NCBI RefSeq assembly: GCF_900101745.1 | Contig: NZ_FNAD01000017.1 | Location: 94,158 to 158,157 of the forward strand | DNA: 64,000 nt | Reading direction: 5' to 3' | From: Glycomyces harbinensis | GTDB taxonomy: Bacteria > Actinomycetota > Actinomycetes > Mycobacteriales > Micromonosporaceae | Part shown: positions 7,628 to 18,200 of the stretch, one piece after another | Position numbering within the stretch: position 1 is the first letter of the stretch | How the letters are laid out: every line of letters begins with the position of its first letter | Position numbers and translations under genes: made by a program | The notes under the pieces: model-generated | What the model saw: the letters and a program-made list of their open reading frames with translations, nothing else | Database searches by the model: none | Told to the model about the DNA's origin: nothing

Positions 7628-10600
7628 ATGGCATATCCACTGGACGACCCCGACCGCGGCGTACCCGCGAGCCCGAACCTCCCCGAAGTCGAACGCCGCG
7701 TGCTCGACTTCTGGACCAAGGACGACACGTTCGCCGCCTCCATCGAGGCCCGCGACGCCGGCGAGAACGGCGCCAACGAGTTCGTCTTCTACGACGGGCC
7801 CCCCTTCGCCAACGGCCTGCCCCACTACGGGCACCTCCTCACCGGCTACGTCAAGGACATCGTCCCCCGGTACCAGACCATGCGCGGGCGCCGCGTCGAA
7901 CGCCGCTTCGGCTGGGACACCCACGGCATGCCCGCCGAGGTCACCACCGAGAAGGAGCTCGGCCTCAAGTCCAAGGCCGACATCGAGGCCTACGGCGTCG
8001 ACCGCTTCAACGCCGCCGCGAAGGCCTCCGTCCTCCAGTTCACCGGCGAATGGGTCGACTACGTCACCCGCCAGGCCCGCTGGGTCGACTTCGAGAACGA
8101 CTACAAGACCCTCGACCTCACCTACATGGAGAGCGTCATGTGGGCCTTCAAGACCCTCCACGACAAGGGCCTCATCTACGAGGGCTACCGCGTCCTGTGG
8201 TACTGCTGGCGCTGCGAGACCCCCCTGGCCGCCACCGAGACCAAGATGGACGACACCTACCGGGACCGCCAGGACCCGGCCGTCACCGTCGGCCTCGACG
8301 TCACCACTGAGGGCGAACTCGAAGGCGTCAAGCTCCTGGTGTGGACCACCACGCCCTGGACCCTGCCCTCCAACCTCGCCGCCGCCGTCCACCCCGGCGT
8401 CGACTACGTCGTCGTCGAGTCCGAAGGCAGCCGCTACCTCCTCGCCGAGGCCCGCCTCGGCGCCTACGCCCGCGAACTCGGCGAGGACCCGCCGGTCCTG
8501 TCCCGCCATAAGGGCGCCGACCTCGTCGGGCTGCGCTACAACCCGCCGTTCGACTTCTTCGCCGGCCGCACCAACGCCCACCAGGTCCTCGCCGCCGACT
8601 ACGTCACCACCGAAGACGGCACCGGCGTCGTCCACATCGCCCCCGCCTTCGGCGAGGAGGACAAGCTCGTCACCGACGCCGCCGACATCGAACCGGTCGT
8701 CCCCGTCGACAGCTCCGGCAAGTTCACCGACGAGGTCCCCCCCTACGCGGGCGTCCACGTCTTCGAGGCCAACAAGCTCATCATCAACGACCTCAAGGCC
8801 ACCCAGCGGCTCCTGCGCCACGACACCTACAACCACAACTACCCGCACTGCTGGCGCTGCGGCTCCCCGCTCATCCAGCGGGCCCTGTCCGCGTGGTTCG
8901 TGGCCGTCACGAAGTTCCGCGACCGCATGGTCGAACTCAACCAGGAGATCGACTGGACCCCGGGCCACATCAAGGACGGCCAGTTCGGCAAGTGGCTCGC
9001 CAACGCCCGCGACTGGAACATCAGCCGCAACCGCTTCTGGGGCTCGCCCATCCCCGTATGGGTCTCGGACGACCCCGCCTACCCGCGCACCGACGTCTAC
9101 GGCTCGCTCGCCGACCTCGAACGCGACTTCGGCGTGCCCGTCACCGACCTCCACCGGCCCGGCATCGACAACCTGGTGCGTCCCAACCCGGACGACCCCA
9201 CCGGGAAGTCCGTCATGCGCCGCGTCCCCGAAGTCCTCGACTGCTGGTTCGAATCCGGGTCCATGCCGTTCGCACAGGTCCACTACCCGTTCGAGAACGC
9301 CGACTGGTTCGAGCACCACTACCCGGGCGACTTCATCGTCGAGTACACCGCGCAGACCCGCGGCTGGTTCTACCTGCTGCACGTCCTCGCGACCGCCCTG
9401 TTCGACCGGCCCGCGTTCCGCACCGCGCTCGTCCACGGCACGCTCCTGGGCGCCGACGGCCAGAAGATGTCCAAGTCGCTCAAGAACTACCCGGACGTGC
9501 GCGAGTCCTACGAGCAGTACGGCTCCGACGCCATGCGCTGGTTCCTCGTCTCCTCCCCGGTCCTGCGCGGCGGCGACATGCCCGTCACCGAGACCGGCTT
9601 CCGCGACGCCGTGCGCCAGATCGTGCTCCCGCTGTGGAACGTGTGGTACTTCTACACGCTCTACGCCGGGGCCGCCGGCTACGAGGCGAGCCCCGCCCAG
9701 GCCCGCGCCACCGCGCTGGCCTCGGAGCACCGGCTCGACAGGTACCTGCTGGCGAAGACCCGCGAACTGGTCGACACCATGACCGCCGCGATGGACGAGT
9801 ACGACCTGGTCGCCGCGACCGCCGCGTTCCGCTCCTACCTCGAGAGCCTCACCAACTGGTACGTGCGCCGCTCGCGCGACCGGTTCTGGGAGGGCGACGA
9901 GGCCGGATTCGCCACGCTCGCGACGGCGCTGAAGACCGCCACCGAGGTGGCCGCGCCGCTGCTGCCGATGGTCGCCGAGGACATCTGGCGGGGCCTCACC
10001 GGCGGCCGCTCCGTGCACCTCGCGGACTGGCCCGCGGCCGACGACCTGCTGGCCGACCACGCCCTGGTCGAGGCCATGGACACCATCCGCGACATCGCGT
10101 CGGTCGGCCTGTTCATGCGCAAGGCCCGCAAGCTGCGCGTGCGCCTGCCGCTGGCGAAGGTCACCGTGGCGACCGGCCACGCCGAGCGCCTCGCGCCGTT
10201 CGCGGACCTGCTCAAGGACGAGCTGAACGTCAAGACCGTCGAGTTCGACTCGGACGTGGAGGCCTACAGCAGGTCGGACCTCAAGCTGGTCCCGCGCGCC
10301 CTCGGCCCCCGCCTGGGCAAGGACGTGCAGCGGGTCATCAAGGCCGTCAAGGCCGGCGACTGGACCGTCACCGACGGCACCGTCACCGCCGGGGGCGTGG
10401 TCCTGCAGGACGGCGAGTACGAGCTGGCCATGGTCGCGGTCGACGCCGAGCACACCGAGGCCCTGCCGAACGAGGGCGGGGTGCTGGTGCTCGACACCGA
10501 GGTCACCCCCGAACTCGCCGCCGAGGGCCTGGCCCGCGACGTGGTCCGCGTGATTCAGCAAGCCCGCAAGGACGCCGACCTGGACGTCACCGACCGCGTC

Positions 10601-10771
10601 ACCGCGACCGTGGACGCGGGGAGCGAGGTCCGCGCCGCGATCGAGACGCACCGCGACTTCGTCCAGGCCGAGACCCTCGCCCTGGACCTGGTCTTCGGCG
10701 ACCTCCCCGACGGCGCCACCGCAGGCGAAGCCGGGGAGACCACGGTCAAGGCCGCGGTCGAGAAGCGCTAG
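7628..10771 (+). CDS. ileS: Isoleucyl-tRNA synthetase
   Basis: Class I aminoacyl-tRNA synthetase of 1047 aa that charges tRNA-Ile in the cytoplasm. The HIGH signature is HYGH at 66-69 and KMSKS is at 613-617. The CP1 editing domain lies between ([26 protein letters not shown]). The C-terminal anticodon-binding region follows (about 690-1047). Length and sequence type match the eukaryote-like IleS of actinobacteria (around 1040 aa), a class that includes intrinsically mupirocin-tolerant enzymes. ATG at 7628 is fixed by the SD in the T-box sequestrator. It is monocistronic, ending at a strong hairpin. Confidence 0.97.
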   Translation: MAYPLDDPDRGVPASPNLPEVERRVLDFWTKDDTFAASIEARDAGENGANEFVFYDGPPFANGLPHYGHLLTGYVKDIVPRYQTMRGRRVERRFGWDTHGMPAEVTTEKELGLKSKADIEAYGVDRFNAAAKASVLQFTGEWVDYVTRQARWVDFENDYKTLDLTYMESVMWAFKTLHDKGLIYEGYRVLWYCWRCETPLAATETKMDDTYRDRQDPAVTVGLDVTTEGELEGVKLLVWTTTPWTLPSNLAAAVHPGVDYVVVESEGSRYLLAEARLGAYARELGEDPPVLSRHKGADLVGLRYNPPFDFFAGRTNAHQVLAADYVTTEDGTGVVHIAPAFGEEDKLVTDAADIEPVVPVDSSGKFTDEVPPYAGVHVFEANKLIINDLKATQRLLRHDTYNHNYPHCWRCGSPLIQRALSAWFVAVTKFRDRMVELNQEIDWTPGHIKDGQFGKWLANARDWNISRNRFWGSPIPVWVSDDPAYPRTDVYGSLADLERDFGVPVTDLHRPGIDNLVRPNPDDPTGKSVMRRVPEVLDCWFESGSMPFAQVHYPFENADWFEHHYPGDFIVEYTAQTRGWFYLLHVLATALFDRPAFRTALVHGTLLGADGQKMSKSLKNYPDVRESYEQYGSDAMRWFLVSSPVLRGGDMPVTETGFRDAVRQIVLPLWNVWYFYTLYAGAAGYEASPAQARATALASEHRLDRYLLAKTRELVDTMTAAMDEYDLVAATAAFRSYLESLTNWYVRRSRDRFWEGDEAGFATLATALKTATEVAAPLLPMVAEDIWRGLTGGRSVHLADWPAADDLLADHALVEAMDTIRDIASVGLFMRKARKLRVRLPLAKVTVATGHAERLAPFADLLKDELNVKTVEFDSDVEAYSRSDLKLVPRALGPRLGKDVQRVIKAVKAGDWTVTDGTVTAGGVVLQDGEYELAMVAVDAEHTEALPNEGGVLVLDTEVTPELAAEGLARDVVRVIQQARKDADLDVTDRVTATVDAGSEVRAAIETHRDFVQAETLALDLVFGDLPDGATAGEAGETTVKAAVEKR

Positions 10772-10774
10772 AAA

Positions 10775-10811
10775 GCAAGAGAGGGCCCGGCGACCGATGG
10801 TCGCCGGGCCC
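10775..10811 (+). repeat. Left copy of a ~36-bp direct repeat flanking the Doc cassette
   Basis: GCAAGAGAGGGCCCGGCGAC and the following hairpin match 11531-11566 with one inserted A and a different 3-nt loop. The copies are 756 bp apart and bracket the toxin-antitoxin genes. Confidence 0.8.
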
Positions 10812-10815
10812 TCTC
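10779..10815 (+). terminator. ileS terminator
   Basis: Perfect 17-bp stem with a GAT loop, 8 nt after the ileS stop codon; no T tract. Confidence 0.85.
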
Positions 10816-10850
10816 CCGTATCTTCACCGCTGCCGACTTGGTGGCACAAG

Positions 10851-10870
10851 TGGTATCATCGATGCAACCA
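10851..10870. promoter_or_regulatory. Operator palindrome over the -10 box of the Doc cassette
   Basis: The 20-mer has the form TGGTnnCATCGATGnnACCA (16 of 20 positions symmetric). The -10-like TATCAT (10854-10859) lies inside it. This fits autorepression by the ribbon-helix-helix antitoxin encoded 17 bp downstream (inferred). Confidence 0.65.
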
Positions 10871-10886
10871 GAATCGAGGTGGCTAG

Positions 10887-11087
10887 ATGGCAAGGACACT
10901 CAGGCTCTCCGACGAGGTGGAGCGCAAATTCCAAGAGGCCGCCGCGGAAGCGGGACTGTCGATGAACAGCGCCGCCGAATTGGCCATCGCAGAGTGGATC
11001 GAGCGGCGCCAGCGCAGTCATGTCCGATCGACGGCAGAGGGCATCGCGAAGCGGCATGCCGGGCTGATGGCGAGACTGAGCGAATAG
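10887..11087 (+). CDS. Ribbon-helix-helix antitoxin
   Basis: Protein of 66 aa. The N-terminal 40 residues read as a ribbon-helix-helix DNA-binding fold (TLRLSDEVERKFQEAAAEAGLS, then a second helix with AAELAIAEWIER). The basic C-terminal part (STAEGIAKRHAGLMARLSE) is the likely toxin-neutralising segment. The SD GAGGTGG (10876-10882) supports ATG at 10887. Its stop codon overlaps the GTG of the toxin gene (TAGTG), the classic antitoxin-first layout with translational coupling. Confidence 0.87.
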   Translation: MARTLRLSDEVERKFQEAAAEAGLSMNSAAELAIAEWIERRQRSHVRSTAEGIAKRHAGLMARLSE

Positions 11088-11473
11088 TGCCGCGCTACCT
11101 CTCGACCGAGGAACTGATCGATCTCGCGGCAGTGGCCGCAGGACCGAACGTCGGCATTCGCGACATCGGATTGCTGGAGTCGGCCGCCGCCCGCCCGCGA
11201 ACGAACGTGTTCGGAACCGAGGCATACGAATCGGTCCCGGAGAAGGCTGCGGCGTTGCTGCACTCCATCGTCGCGAACCATCCGCTGGTCGATGGGAACA
11301 AGCGTCTCGGGTTCTTGGCCGCAGCGACATTCCTCGAACTCAACGGCTTGCGGCTGGACGGCCCCGACGTCATCGAGGACAAGGCTTACGACCTGGTCAT
11401 CGCCGTCGCCTCCGGCAGCCTGTCCGATGTCGGCGACATCGCCGAGCAGTGGCAGACACTGCTCTCCGAATGA
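11087..11473 (+). CDS. Doc-type Fic-domain toxin
   Basis: Protein of 128 aa of the Fic/Doc superfamily. The active-site loop HPLVDGNKRLGF (about residues 64-75) matches the Doc/Fic consensus HxFx(D/A)xNKR except for Leu in place of Phe. Doc toxins phosphorylate EF-Tu and stop translation; the target here is inferred from the family. The N-terminal YLSTEELIDLAA and LLESAAARPRTNVFGTEAY are typical of short Doc proteins. The start GTG overlaps the antitoxin stop. A tuf gene encoding EF-Tu lies elsewhere in this window but is unlinked. Confidence 0.9.
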   Translation: MPRYLSTEELIDLAAVAAGPNVGIRDIGLLESAAARPRTNVFGTEAYESVPEKAAALLHSIVANHPLVDGNKRLGFLAAATFLELNGLRLDGPDVIEDKAYDLVIAVASGSLSDVGDIAEQWQTLLSE

Positions 11474-11530
11474 CCGATGCCCAGGCTGCAGCGGCTCGGA
11501 CCTCGGCTGTGCTCGACTCCTGCGCGCCGA

Positions 11531-11566
11531 GCAAGAGGGGCCCGGCGACCATCGGTCGCCGGGCCC
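11531..11566 (+). repeat. Right copy of the ~36-bp direct repeat, also a bidirectional terminator
   Basis: GCAAGAG followed by a perfect 13-bp stem (11538-11550 with 11554-11566, loop ATC). The hairpin is the exact reverse complement of the one at 10783-10811, so the two are repeats in either orientation; the GCAAGAG flank makes direct orientation the better fit. It lies between the convergent toxin and lipoprotein genes and would terminate both. Confidence 0.8.
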
Positions 11567-11581
11567 TACGCTTCGCGTCGC

Positions 11582-12061
11582 TTAGGCGAACGTGCCGCAG
11601 ATCTTCCAGGCGTCGTCTTCCTTGACGAGGTCGAAGGTCTCGTCGGTGGTCTCGCCGTCGGCGGTGATCGAGACGTCGACCGAGGCGGTGTCGCCGTCCT
11701 CGGTGGCCTCGCCGATCTCGTAGGACATGTCCTCGAACATGGACAGCGAGTCGCCGCCCATGTCCATCGCCTCCTGGCGCTCCTCCTCGGACATGCCTTC
11801 GAACATGGTGGCCGCCTCCTCGACACCGGACACGTCGTCCGCGCAGAGGTGCTCCTCCGCGGCTTCCTTCGCCGCCGCGCTGTCGCCCTCGAGGACGGCG
11901 TTGACCATGTCCTCGGCGCCGTTGTCGAGGAAGTTCTCCACCGCGCCGTCGGGCGTGTCGTTGCCGGCGCCGCAGGCGGCCAGCGTCAGGGCGAGGGCGA
12001 ACGTGCCGCCGGCGAGGACGGTGACGCGGCGGGCGGCGCGGAGCTTCGTCTGAGTGTGCAT
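11582..12061 (-). CDS. Small lipoprotein of unknown function
   Basis: Protein of 159 aa with a lipoprotein signal: basic MHTQTKLRAARR, a hydrophobic core, and lipobox LTLAAC with acceptor Cys30. The mature part is acidic. It has a DUF4878-like layout: early AVENFLDNGAEDMVNAVLEG helices, a single Cys (HLCADDVSG), then a beta-rich C-terminus (TASVDVSITADGETTDETFDLVKEDDAWKICGTFA). Such extracellular lipoproteins are common in actinobacteria and mostly uncharacterised. ATG at 12061 has GGAA 4-7 nt upstream; a TTG 9 nt earlier is less likely. A GGCCCCG/CGGGGCC hairpin lies in its leader at 12092-12112. Confidence 0.82.
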   Translation of the reverse strand: MHTQTKLRAARRVTVLAGGTFALALTLAACGAGNDTPDGAVENFLDNGAEDMVNAVLEGDSAAAKEAAEEHLCADDVSGVEEAATMFEGMSEEERQEAMDMGGDSLSMFEDMSYEIGEATEDGDTASVDVSITADGETTDETFDLVKEDDAWKICGTFA

Positions 12062-12202
12062 GAGTTCCAATCAAATGGGGGATCCGGTGACGGCCCCGTG
12101 GGTAGCGGGGCCCGCGGCCGGAACGGGACCGGCCGGTCATCACCGTAACGCCGCCGCGCAAACCGGCGGCCAAACCATGCCGAACGCCGCGAGGCGTTCA
12201 CA

Positions 12203-15200
12203 CTAATCGAGGCCCGGCCACCACGTGTGGTTCGCGCCGACGTAGTGGAAGGCCGCGCGGACTTCGGACTCGTCGACGCCCTTGAGCCTCGCCCACGCCT
12301 TCCGGTAGACCTTCAGCTGGAGCGCCGCGTGCTCGGCCGCCTCGCCCGTTGGCGGGCGCCCGGTCTTCCAGTCGACGATGTCGTAGCCGCCGCCCTCACG
12401 GTGGAAGATCGCGTCGATGCGCCCGCGCACGACCATGCCCTCGTAGGCGATCACGAACGGGACCTCCTGGGCCGCGATGTCGCGCCGGGCCCACTCGGAG
12501 TTCCTGAAGTCCGCCTTGAGCCGGTCCAGGTCGGCCTGGTCGGCGACGGCGTCGGCCGCGCCGGGCAGGTCCACGGGGTCGAACAGCGTGCCGCCCCCGA
12601 AGAACTCCTCCACCCACGCGTGGAACTCCGTGCCCCGCTGCGTCGCCTGCCGCGGCGGCTGCGGCATCGGGCGCCGCCGCGCCGCCGCGAAGGCCTCCTC
12701 GTCGGCGCGCATCGCCATCAGCTGGGAGGTCGACAGCCGCACCGGCCTCGGGAGCCGCACGACCCCCGACTCGCGCTCGTCGCGCTCGGCCAGCAGCAGC
12801 TCGGCCTCCTCGGTCCACTGGCGCGCCTGCGGCCCTCCCTCGTCGGGCTCGGCCGCCTCCAGCACCAGGCCCGCCGCCTCCGCGAACGCGGCCTGTCGGG
12901 AGCCCAAGGGCGCCTTGCTCGGCCACGGCGCCGTGCGCGCCTGGTCCTCGAGCGGGTTGGACGGCCCCGGGTCGGCCCAGACCGGGGTCTCGGCACCCGC
13001 GCTGCCCGCCTCCTGGAGGTACGGCGCCGGCTCCCGCTTGCCCTGCTTCTCGGCGTCCCACCAGTACCCGCTCGCGAGCAGCGCCCGGCGGGCGCGCGTC
13101 AGCGCCACGTACGCCAGGCGGCGCTCCTCGCCGAGGTTCGCCTGGTGGTCCTCCTTCTTGAACTCCTTGACGGACTTCGCGACCTCCGAGGGGATGCGGG
13201 CCTCGTCCAGGCTCAGGACCGGCAGGTTGTCCGCGTCGCCGCGCAGCGGGTACGGCAGGCGCGAAGCGTCGGTGGCCCAGGTCGAGTCGTGGTTCGTGCT
13301 CGGGAGGATCCCCTCGCACAGCCCCGGCACGGCGACGACGTCCCACTCCAGGCCCTTCGCGGCGTGCACGGTGAGCAGCTGCACGACGCCCCCGGCCGGG
13401 TTGGCGCCCTCCACGGTCAGGCCCCGCTCCTGCTCGGCCGCGGTCTCGAGGTACGAGAGGAAGCCGGGGATGCTCGCCCCGGCCGTGTCGTTCTCGTAGG
13501 CCGCGGCCACATCCGTGAACTCGTCCAGGTTCGACAGGTCGCCGTGGTGGAGCATGACCTCCACGTCCAGGCCCGTATGCGTGATGACGTCGCCGACCAC
13601 GTCGGGCAGGCTCTGCCCCAGGCGGCCGCGAATCCAGCTCAGCTCCTCGTGGAGCTGCGCGAACCGCAGCAGCCCCAGCGTCGAATACCGTTCTGCCGGA
13701 CCGGGATCGGACAGCGCGTCGGCGAGCGACGCCTCCGCCTCCACCCCGGCGTCCGGTTCGAAGCCGCGCGAGTCCGGCGCCAGCTCGTGCGCCCGCGCCC
13801 ACAGCGCCGCGATGTCCCGGGGGCCGATGCGCCACCGGTTCCCGGCGAGGAGGCGCATGAGCGCGGGGCCGTTCGTGGGATCGGCGGCGGCCCGCAGCAT
13901 CGCGACGGTCTCGGCCACCTCCGGGAAGTACAGCAGCCCGAGCGAGCCGACCACCTGCACCGGCAGGCCCGCGTTCGTCAGCGCCCGGTGGAGGGCCGGG
14001 ATCTGGCGGCGCTTGCGGATGAGGACCGCCGCGGTCTCCTCCTCGCCGGGCCGCCACACTGCGACCAGCCGGGACGCGATCCAGTCCGCCTCGTCGGCGG
14101 CCGAGAGGTGCATCGACGCCTCGACGGCCCCGCGCCCGTGCTCGTCGTCGAACTTCGCGCCCACCGTCAGCGGCGGGACGTTGCCCACGCGCAGCGGCGC
14201 GGACACCGCGTTCGCGACGTCGAGGACCGCCTCGCGGTTGCGCCACGACTTGGTCAGGTACGCGACCTTCGCGGGTTCGCCGCCGGCGGCGCGGAACTCC
14301 ACGGGGAAGCGCTGGAGCGTCCCGGCCGAGGCGCCGCGCCACGAGTAGATCGACTGGTTCGGGTCGCCCACGGCCGTCACCGGGTGCCCGCCGCCGAACA
14401 GGTCCCGCAGCAGCGACACCTGGGAGAACGACGTGTCCTGGTACTCGTCGAGGAGCACCACCCGCCACCGGTCGCGCTCGGCGCTGATGATCTCGGGCGC
14501 GCCCGTGACCAGCTGCGCCGCGAGCGACAGCTGGTCGGCGAAGTCCATGACCCCCAGCTCGCGCTTGCGCCGCTCCCACGCCTCGACCAGCGGCAGCAGC
14601 TGGTCGTACTTGCGCCGCAGCGACGCCAGGCCGCGGAACTCGCCGTTCAGCGGCTTGCCGTTGGTGCGCTCCTCCAGCTCCTCGTACAGGTCGCGGCCGA
14701 AGGCCCGCAGCTCCGACCCCTCGCGAAGGTGCTCCGCGAGCTGCCCGGCGAGCTGCAGCACGCGCTTGGTGACCTCGTCGATCCCCACGTCGAACTCGGT
14801 CATCTCGCCGTCCCACGCGCACACCAGGTCCCGCGCGATCTGCCAGCGGCCCGTGTCGGTGATGATCCGCGTGCCCGGCTCGATGCCGATGCGCAGCCCG
14901 TGCTCGCCGACCAGGTTGCCCGCGTACGCGTTGTAGGTCGAGACGGTGGGTTCGCCGTGGAGTTCGGACAGGTCCGGGAGCGACTCGGTGAGCCGCCTGA
15001 GCTTGTCGCGGACGCGCGAGGCGAGCTCGGCGGCCGCCTTGCGGGTGAAGGTGAGGCCGAGGATGTGCTCGGGGCGGGCGACGCGGTTCGCGATGAGCCA
15101 CACGACGCGGTCGGCCATGGTCGTGGTCTTGCCCGATCCGGCCCCCGCGATGACGAGCATCGGGTCCCGGCCCGCCTCGATCACCGCCTCCTGCTCCGGC

Positions 15201-15256
15201 GTCGGACGGTTCCCGCCGAGCCGGTTGGCCAGCCCGTGCGCACTGAAACTACTCAT
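12203..15256 (-). CDS. adnB: AdnB-type UvrD-like helicase-nuclease subunit
   Basis: Protein of 1017 aa. It combines an N-terminal UvrD/Rep superfamily I motor (Walker A GAGSGKT at 38-44, LLDEYQDT, AVGDPNQSIYSWRGA, LTVHAAKGLEWDVV, LAYVALTRARRAL) with a C-terminal RecB-like nuclease (GRIDAIF, then DIVDWKTGRPP, and a downstream QLKVYRKAW). AdnAB is the heterodimeric end-resection motor-nuclease of actinobacteria, counterpart of RecBCD/AddAB in double-strand break repair. All helicase motifs look canonical, so this is probably the driving motor, matching AdnB. The ATG overlaps the adnA stop by 8 nt, so the two subunits are coupled. Confidence 0.92.
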   Translation of the reverse strand: MSSFSAHGLANRLGGNRPTPEQEAVIEAGRDPMLVIAGAGSGKTTTMADRVVWLIANRVARPEHILGLTFTRKAAAELASRVRDKLRRLTESLPDLSELHGEPTVSTYNAYAGNLVGEHGLRIGIEPGTRIITDTGRWQIARDLVCAWDGEMTEFDVGIDEVTKRVLQLAGQLAEHLREGSELRAFGRDLYEELEERTNGKPLNGEFRGLASLRRKYDQLLPLVEAWERRKRELGVMDFADQLSLAAQLVTGAPEIISAERDRWRVVLLDEYQDTSFSQVSLLRDLFGGGHPVTAVGDPNQSIYSWRGASAGTLQRFPVEFRAAGGEPAKVAYLTKSWRNREAVLDVANAVSAPLRVGNVPPLTVGAKFDDEHGRGAVEASMHLSAADEADWIASRLVAVWRPGEEETAAVLIRKRRQIPALHRALTNAGLPVQVVGSLGLLYFPEVAETVAMLRAAADPTNGPALMRLLAGNRWRIGPRDIAALWARAHELAPDSRGFEPDAGVEAEASLADALSDPGPAERYSTLGLLRFAQLHEELSWIRGRLGQSLPDVVGDVITHTGLDVEVMLHHGDLSNLDEFTDVAAAYENDTAGASIPGFLSYLETAAEQERGLTVEGANPAGGVVQLLTVHAAKGLEWDVVAVPGLCEGILPSTNHDSTWATDASRLPYPLRGDADNLPVLSLDEARIPSEVAKSVKEFKKEDHQANLGEERRLAYVALTRARRALLASGYWWDAEKQGKREPAPYLQEAGSAGAETPVWADPGPSNPLEDQARTAPWPSKAPLGSRQAAFAEAAGLVLEAAEPDEGGPQARQWTEEAELLLAERDERESGVVRLPRPVRLSTSQLMAMRADEEAFAAARRRPMPQPPRQATQRGTEFHAWVEEFFGGGTLFDPVDLPGAADAVADQADLDRLKADFRNSEWARRDIAAQEVPFVIAYEGMVVRGRIDAIFHREGGGYDIVDWKTGRPPTGEAAEHAALQLKVYRKAWARLKGVDESEVRAAFHYVGANHTWWPGLD

Positions 15257-18200
15257 CGGTGACCTGCCGTCCCTCGTCCGCGATCGGGCAGCACTGCCTG
15301 ACCTTGCAGGTCGAGCACTTGCTGGTGCTCCGAGCCTCGAACTCGGCCCCCGCCATGCGGTCGGCCGCGTCCGCCACCGCCTCGCGCGCCCAGTCGGGGT
15401 TCTCGCCCTCGCCGAGCGGACCCTGCTCGACGACGCGGATCGACTTCCGGTCGATGTTCGGGTAGACCAGTTCGGCGCCGCCCGCCTCGCTGCCCTCCTC
15501 GAAGGCCCCCTCGGTGACGGCGAGCTGGTACGCGCCCAACTGGGCGTGCGTCTTCGCCTCGTCGGCCCTCGGCGCGTGCTTCCCGGTCTTGAGGTCCACC
15601 ACGTACAGCCGTCCGTCAGCGTCGCGTTCGAGCCGGTCGATCTGGCCGGACATGACGACCTCGACCCCGGGCGGGCCGACCTCCAGCTTCACGCGGAACG
15701 AGCGCTCCGCGCCCAACAGCTCCCGGCGGTTGGCGCTGAGCCACGCCGTGAACCGCTCGACCGCGCCCGCGACGCGGCGGCGCTGCTGCTCGGCGTGCCA
15801 GGGCGCTTCGAACGGCAGCCGGTCGAAGTGCTCGCCGACGACGCGCTCCATGACCTCGGCCGGATCCGCCGAAGGGTCGACCGTGACGGCCTCGGCGGCG
15901 GCGTGCAGGAGCGTGCCGAGATGGCGGGGGAGGAGGTCGCCGGCGTCGGCGCCGTTGGACTCCAGCACCCACCGCAGCCCGCACTGCTGGGTCATCTCCA
16001 CTTGGGACGGCGAGATCCTGATCGTCTCGCCCGCGAGGGCCAGCGCGCGCTCGTCGGAGAGTTCGGCGAGGCCCCACCAGCGGGCGGGGTCGGCCCCGGG
16101 CACGCCCTCGGCGGCGAGCCGCCGCAGGCCGGCCGCGGCCGCGTCGCGTTCGAGGTGCCCGGAGTCCACGACGGCCTCGCGCAGCCGTGCGGTGAGCGAC
16201 GCGAGGCTCAGCGGCCTGCCGCGCCGGGGCGCGGCGACCGGCTCGATCCCCAGTTCGCCGCAGAACCGGCTGGGCTGGGCGTCGTCGGAGTCGACGGCGG
16301 TGACCAGGAGCCGCACGCGGGCGCGCGTGCAGGCGTTGTAGAAGAGCCGCCGCTCCTCGTCGAGGAGCTGGGCGACCTGGTCGACGTCGGCGCGGCCGTC
16401 GAGGACGTCGACCAGCGCCTCGGCGCCCAGGAGCGAACCGCGCGGGCGCAGATTGGGCCAGGACCCTTCCTGGGCCCCGGCGACGATGACGAAGTCCCAG
16501 CGGCGCCCGTGGGCGGCGTGGGCCGTGGTGAGGGTGACGGCGTCGCCGAGTTCGGCTCGGGCCGAGAGGAAGTCGCCGGGCAGCTGCTGGTGGAGGACGT
16601 GCTCGCAGAAGACGTCGGCGCCCGCGCCGGGCTGCTTGAGCTCGTAGTCGGCGGCGAGGTCGAACAGGGCGATGACGGCGTCGAGTTCGGCGTCGGCCCG
16701 CTGGGCCCGGCGGTCCGAGGACAGGGCGCGGCGCCGCAGACGCTCGCCGAGGCCGGAAGCCTCCCAGACCGTCCACAGCGTCTCGGTGATCCCGCCGGGC
16801 TCCCGCGCGGCCGCGAAGAGCGCGTCGAGGCGCCGCGCGGGCTCGGCCCAGTCCTCCTCGGGGAGCGCCGCGATCCGGTCGGGGTCGGCGAGCGACTCCA
16901 CGAGCAGGTCGGATCCGGGGGAGAAGTCGTCGGCGGCGACGGCGAGGCGCCGCAGCTCCTGGCGCAGGCGCCGTTCGGCGAACGGGTCGGCGCCGCCGAA
17001 CGGGGAGTGCAGGAGTCCGGCCGCGGTGGTCTCGTCGAGCCGCTCGGGGTGGCGCCCGACCAGGACCACCCGCAGGAGGTCGCGCACCGTGGGGTGGGCG
17101 GGCAGCGGCACGTCGTCGGCGGCCTGCCTGGTGGGCACGCCCGCGTGCTGCATGGCTCGGCGCAGGTGCGGGATCGCCGAGGCCGACTTGACGACGACGG
17201 CCATGTCGCCGTAGGGGATTCCGTCGAGCAGGTGCGAGCGGCGAGCGATGTCGGCGAGGTAGACCGCCTCGCGCGTCGGCGACGGCAGGTACACGACGTC
17301 GGCGCGGCCCGGCTCCTCCGATGCGGTGCCGCGCCGGCGGTCCTTGTCGGTGCCGCGCAGCCGCCGCGACAGGACGGTGGTGGCCTCGAGCGGCGCGAGC
17401 GCGACCGTGTGGGTGTCGTTCAGCTGCACGACGGGCGCCTCCGCGCCGCCGGGGGTGAGGAACCGGTTGGGGAAGTCGCGCACCGATTCGGGGTCGCCGC
17501 CCTGGTAGCCGAACACGGCCGCGTCGGGCGTCCCGGCCGCGACGAGGTTCCCGCCGCCGCCCGCGAGGAGGTCCAGCAGCGCCAGGTGCGCCGGCGTGGC
17601 GTCCTGGAGGTCGTCGACGAACACCCAAGCGGGCCTGGGGAACAGGCTCGGGTCGCGCCGGAGCGCCGCGACGGCGGCGCGCACGATCTCGGCGGAGTCG
17701 TACAGGGCGCTCGACATCGACTGGATCGCGAGCGTGGTCACGTACCGGTCGTAGAAGCGGGCGGCGGCCGACCACGCGGGCCGGTCGTGCTCGGCGCCGA
17801 GCGAGGCCAGCCCCGGCCCGCTCAGTCCGCGCTCCCCGCAGCGCAGGACGAGGTCGCGCAGCTGCTGCGCGAACGCGTAGGTCTGCACCGCCTCGTCGAA
17901 GCCCTCGGGCCAGTCGAAGTCCTCGCCTTCGAGCATGGAGCGGATGAGCGCGTCGGCCTCGGGGCCGGTGAGCAGCCGCGGCTCGTCGCGGCCCTGCGCC
18001 GCGGCGGCGGACCGCAGGATCGCGAACGCGAAGGCGGGGAAGGTGAACACGCCGATCTCGGCGGCCGAGTAGGGGGCGGTGGCGGCGTTGAGGCGCCAGC
18101 GCAGGTGGGCGGTGTCCTGGCGGCGCAGCCCGAACACCAGGATCGAGGCGGGGTCGGCCCCGGCCGCGACCTTCGCTCCCGCGGCCCGCACGAGCGATTC

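Noticed and set aside
12227..15262. 1011-codon plus-strand frame opposite adnB, and 7496-10849 (minus) opposite ileS
   Set aside because: No domains, Arg/Gly/Pro/Ala-rich composition and complete overlap with certain genes.
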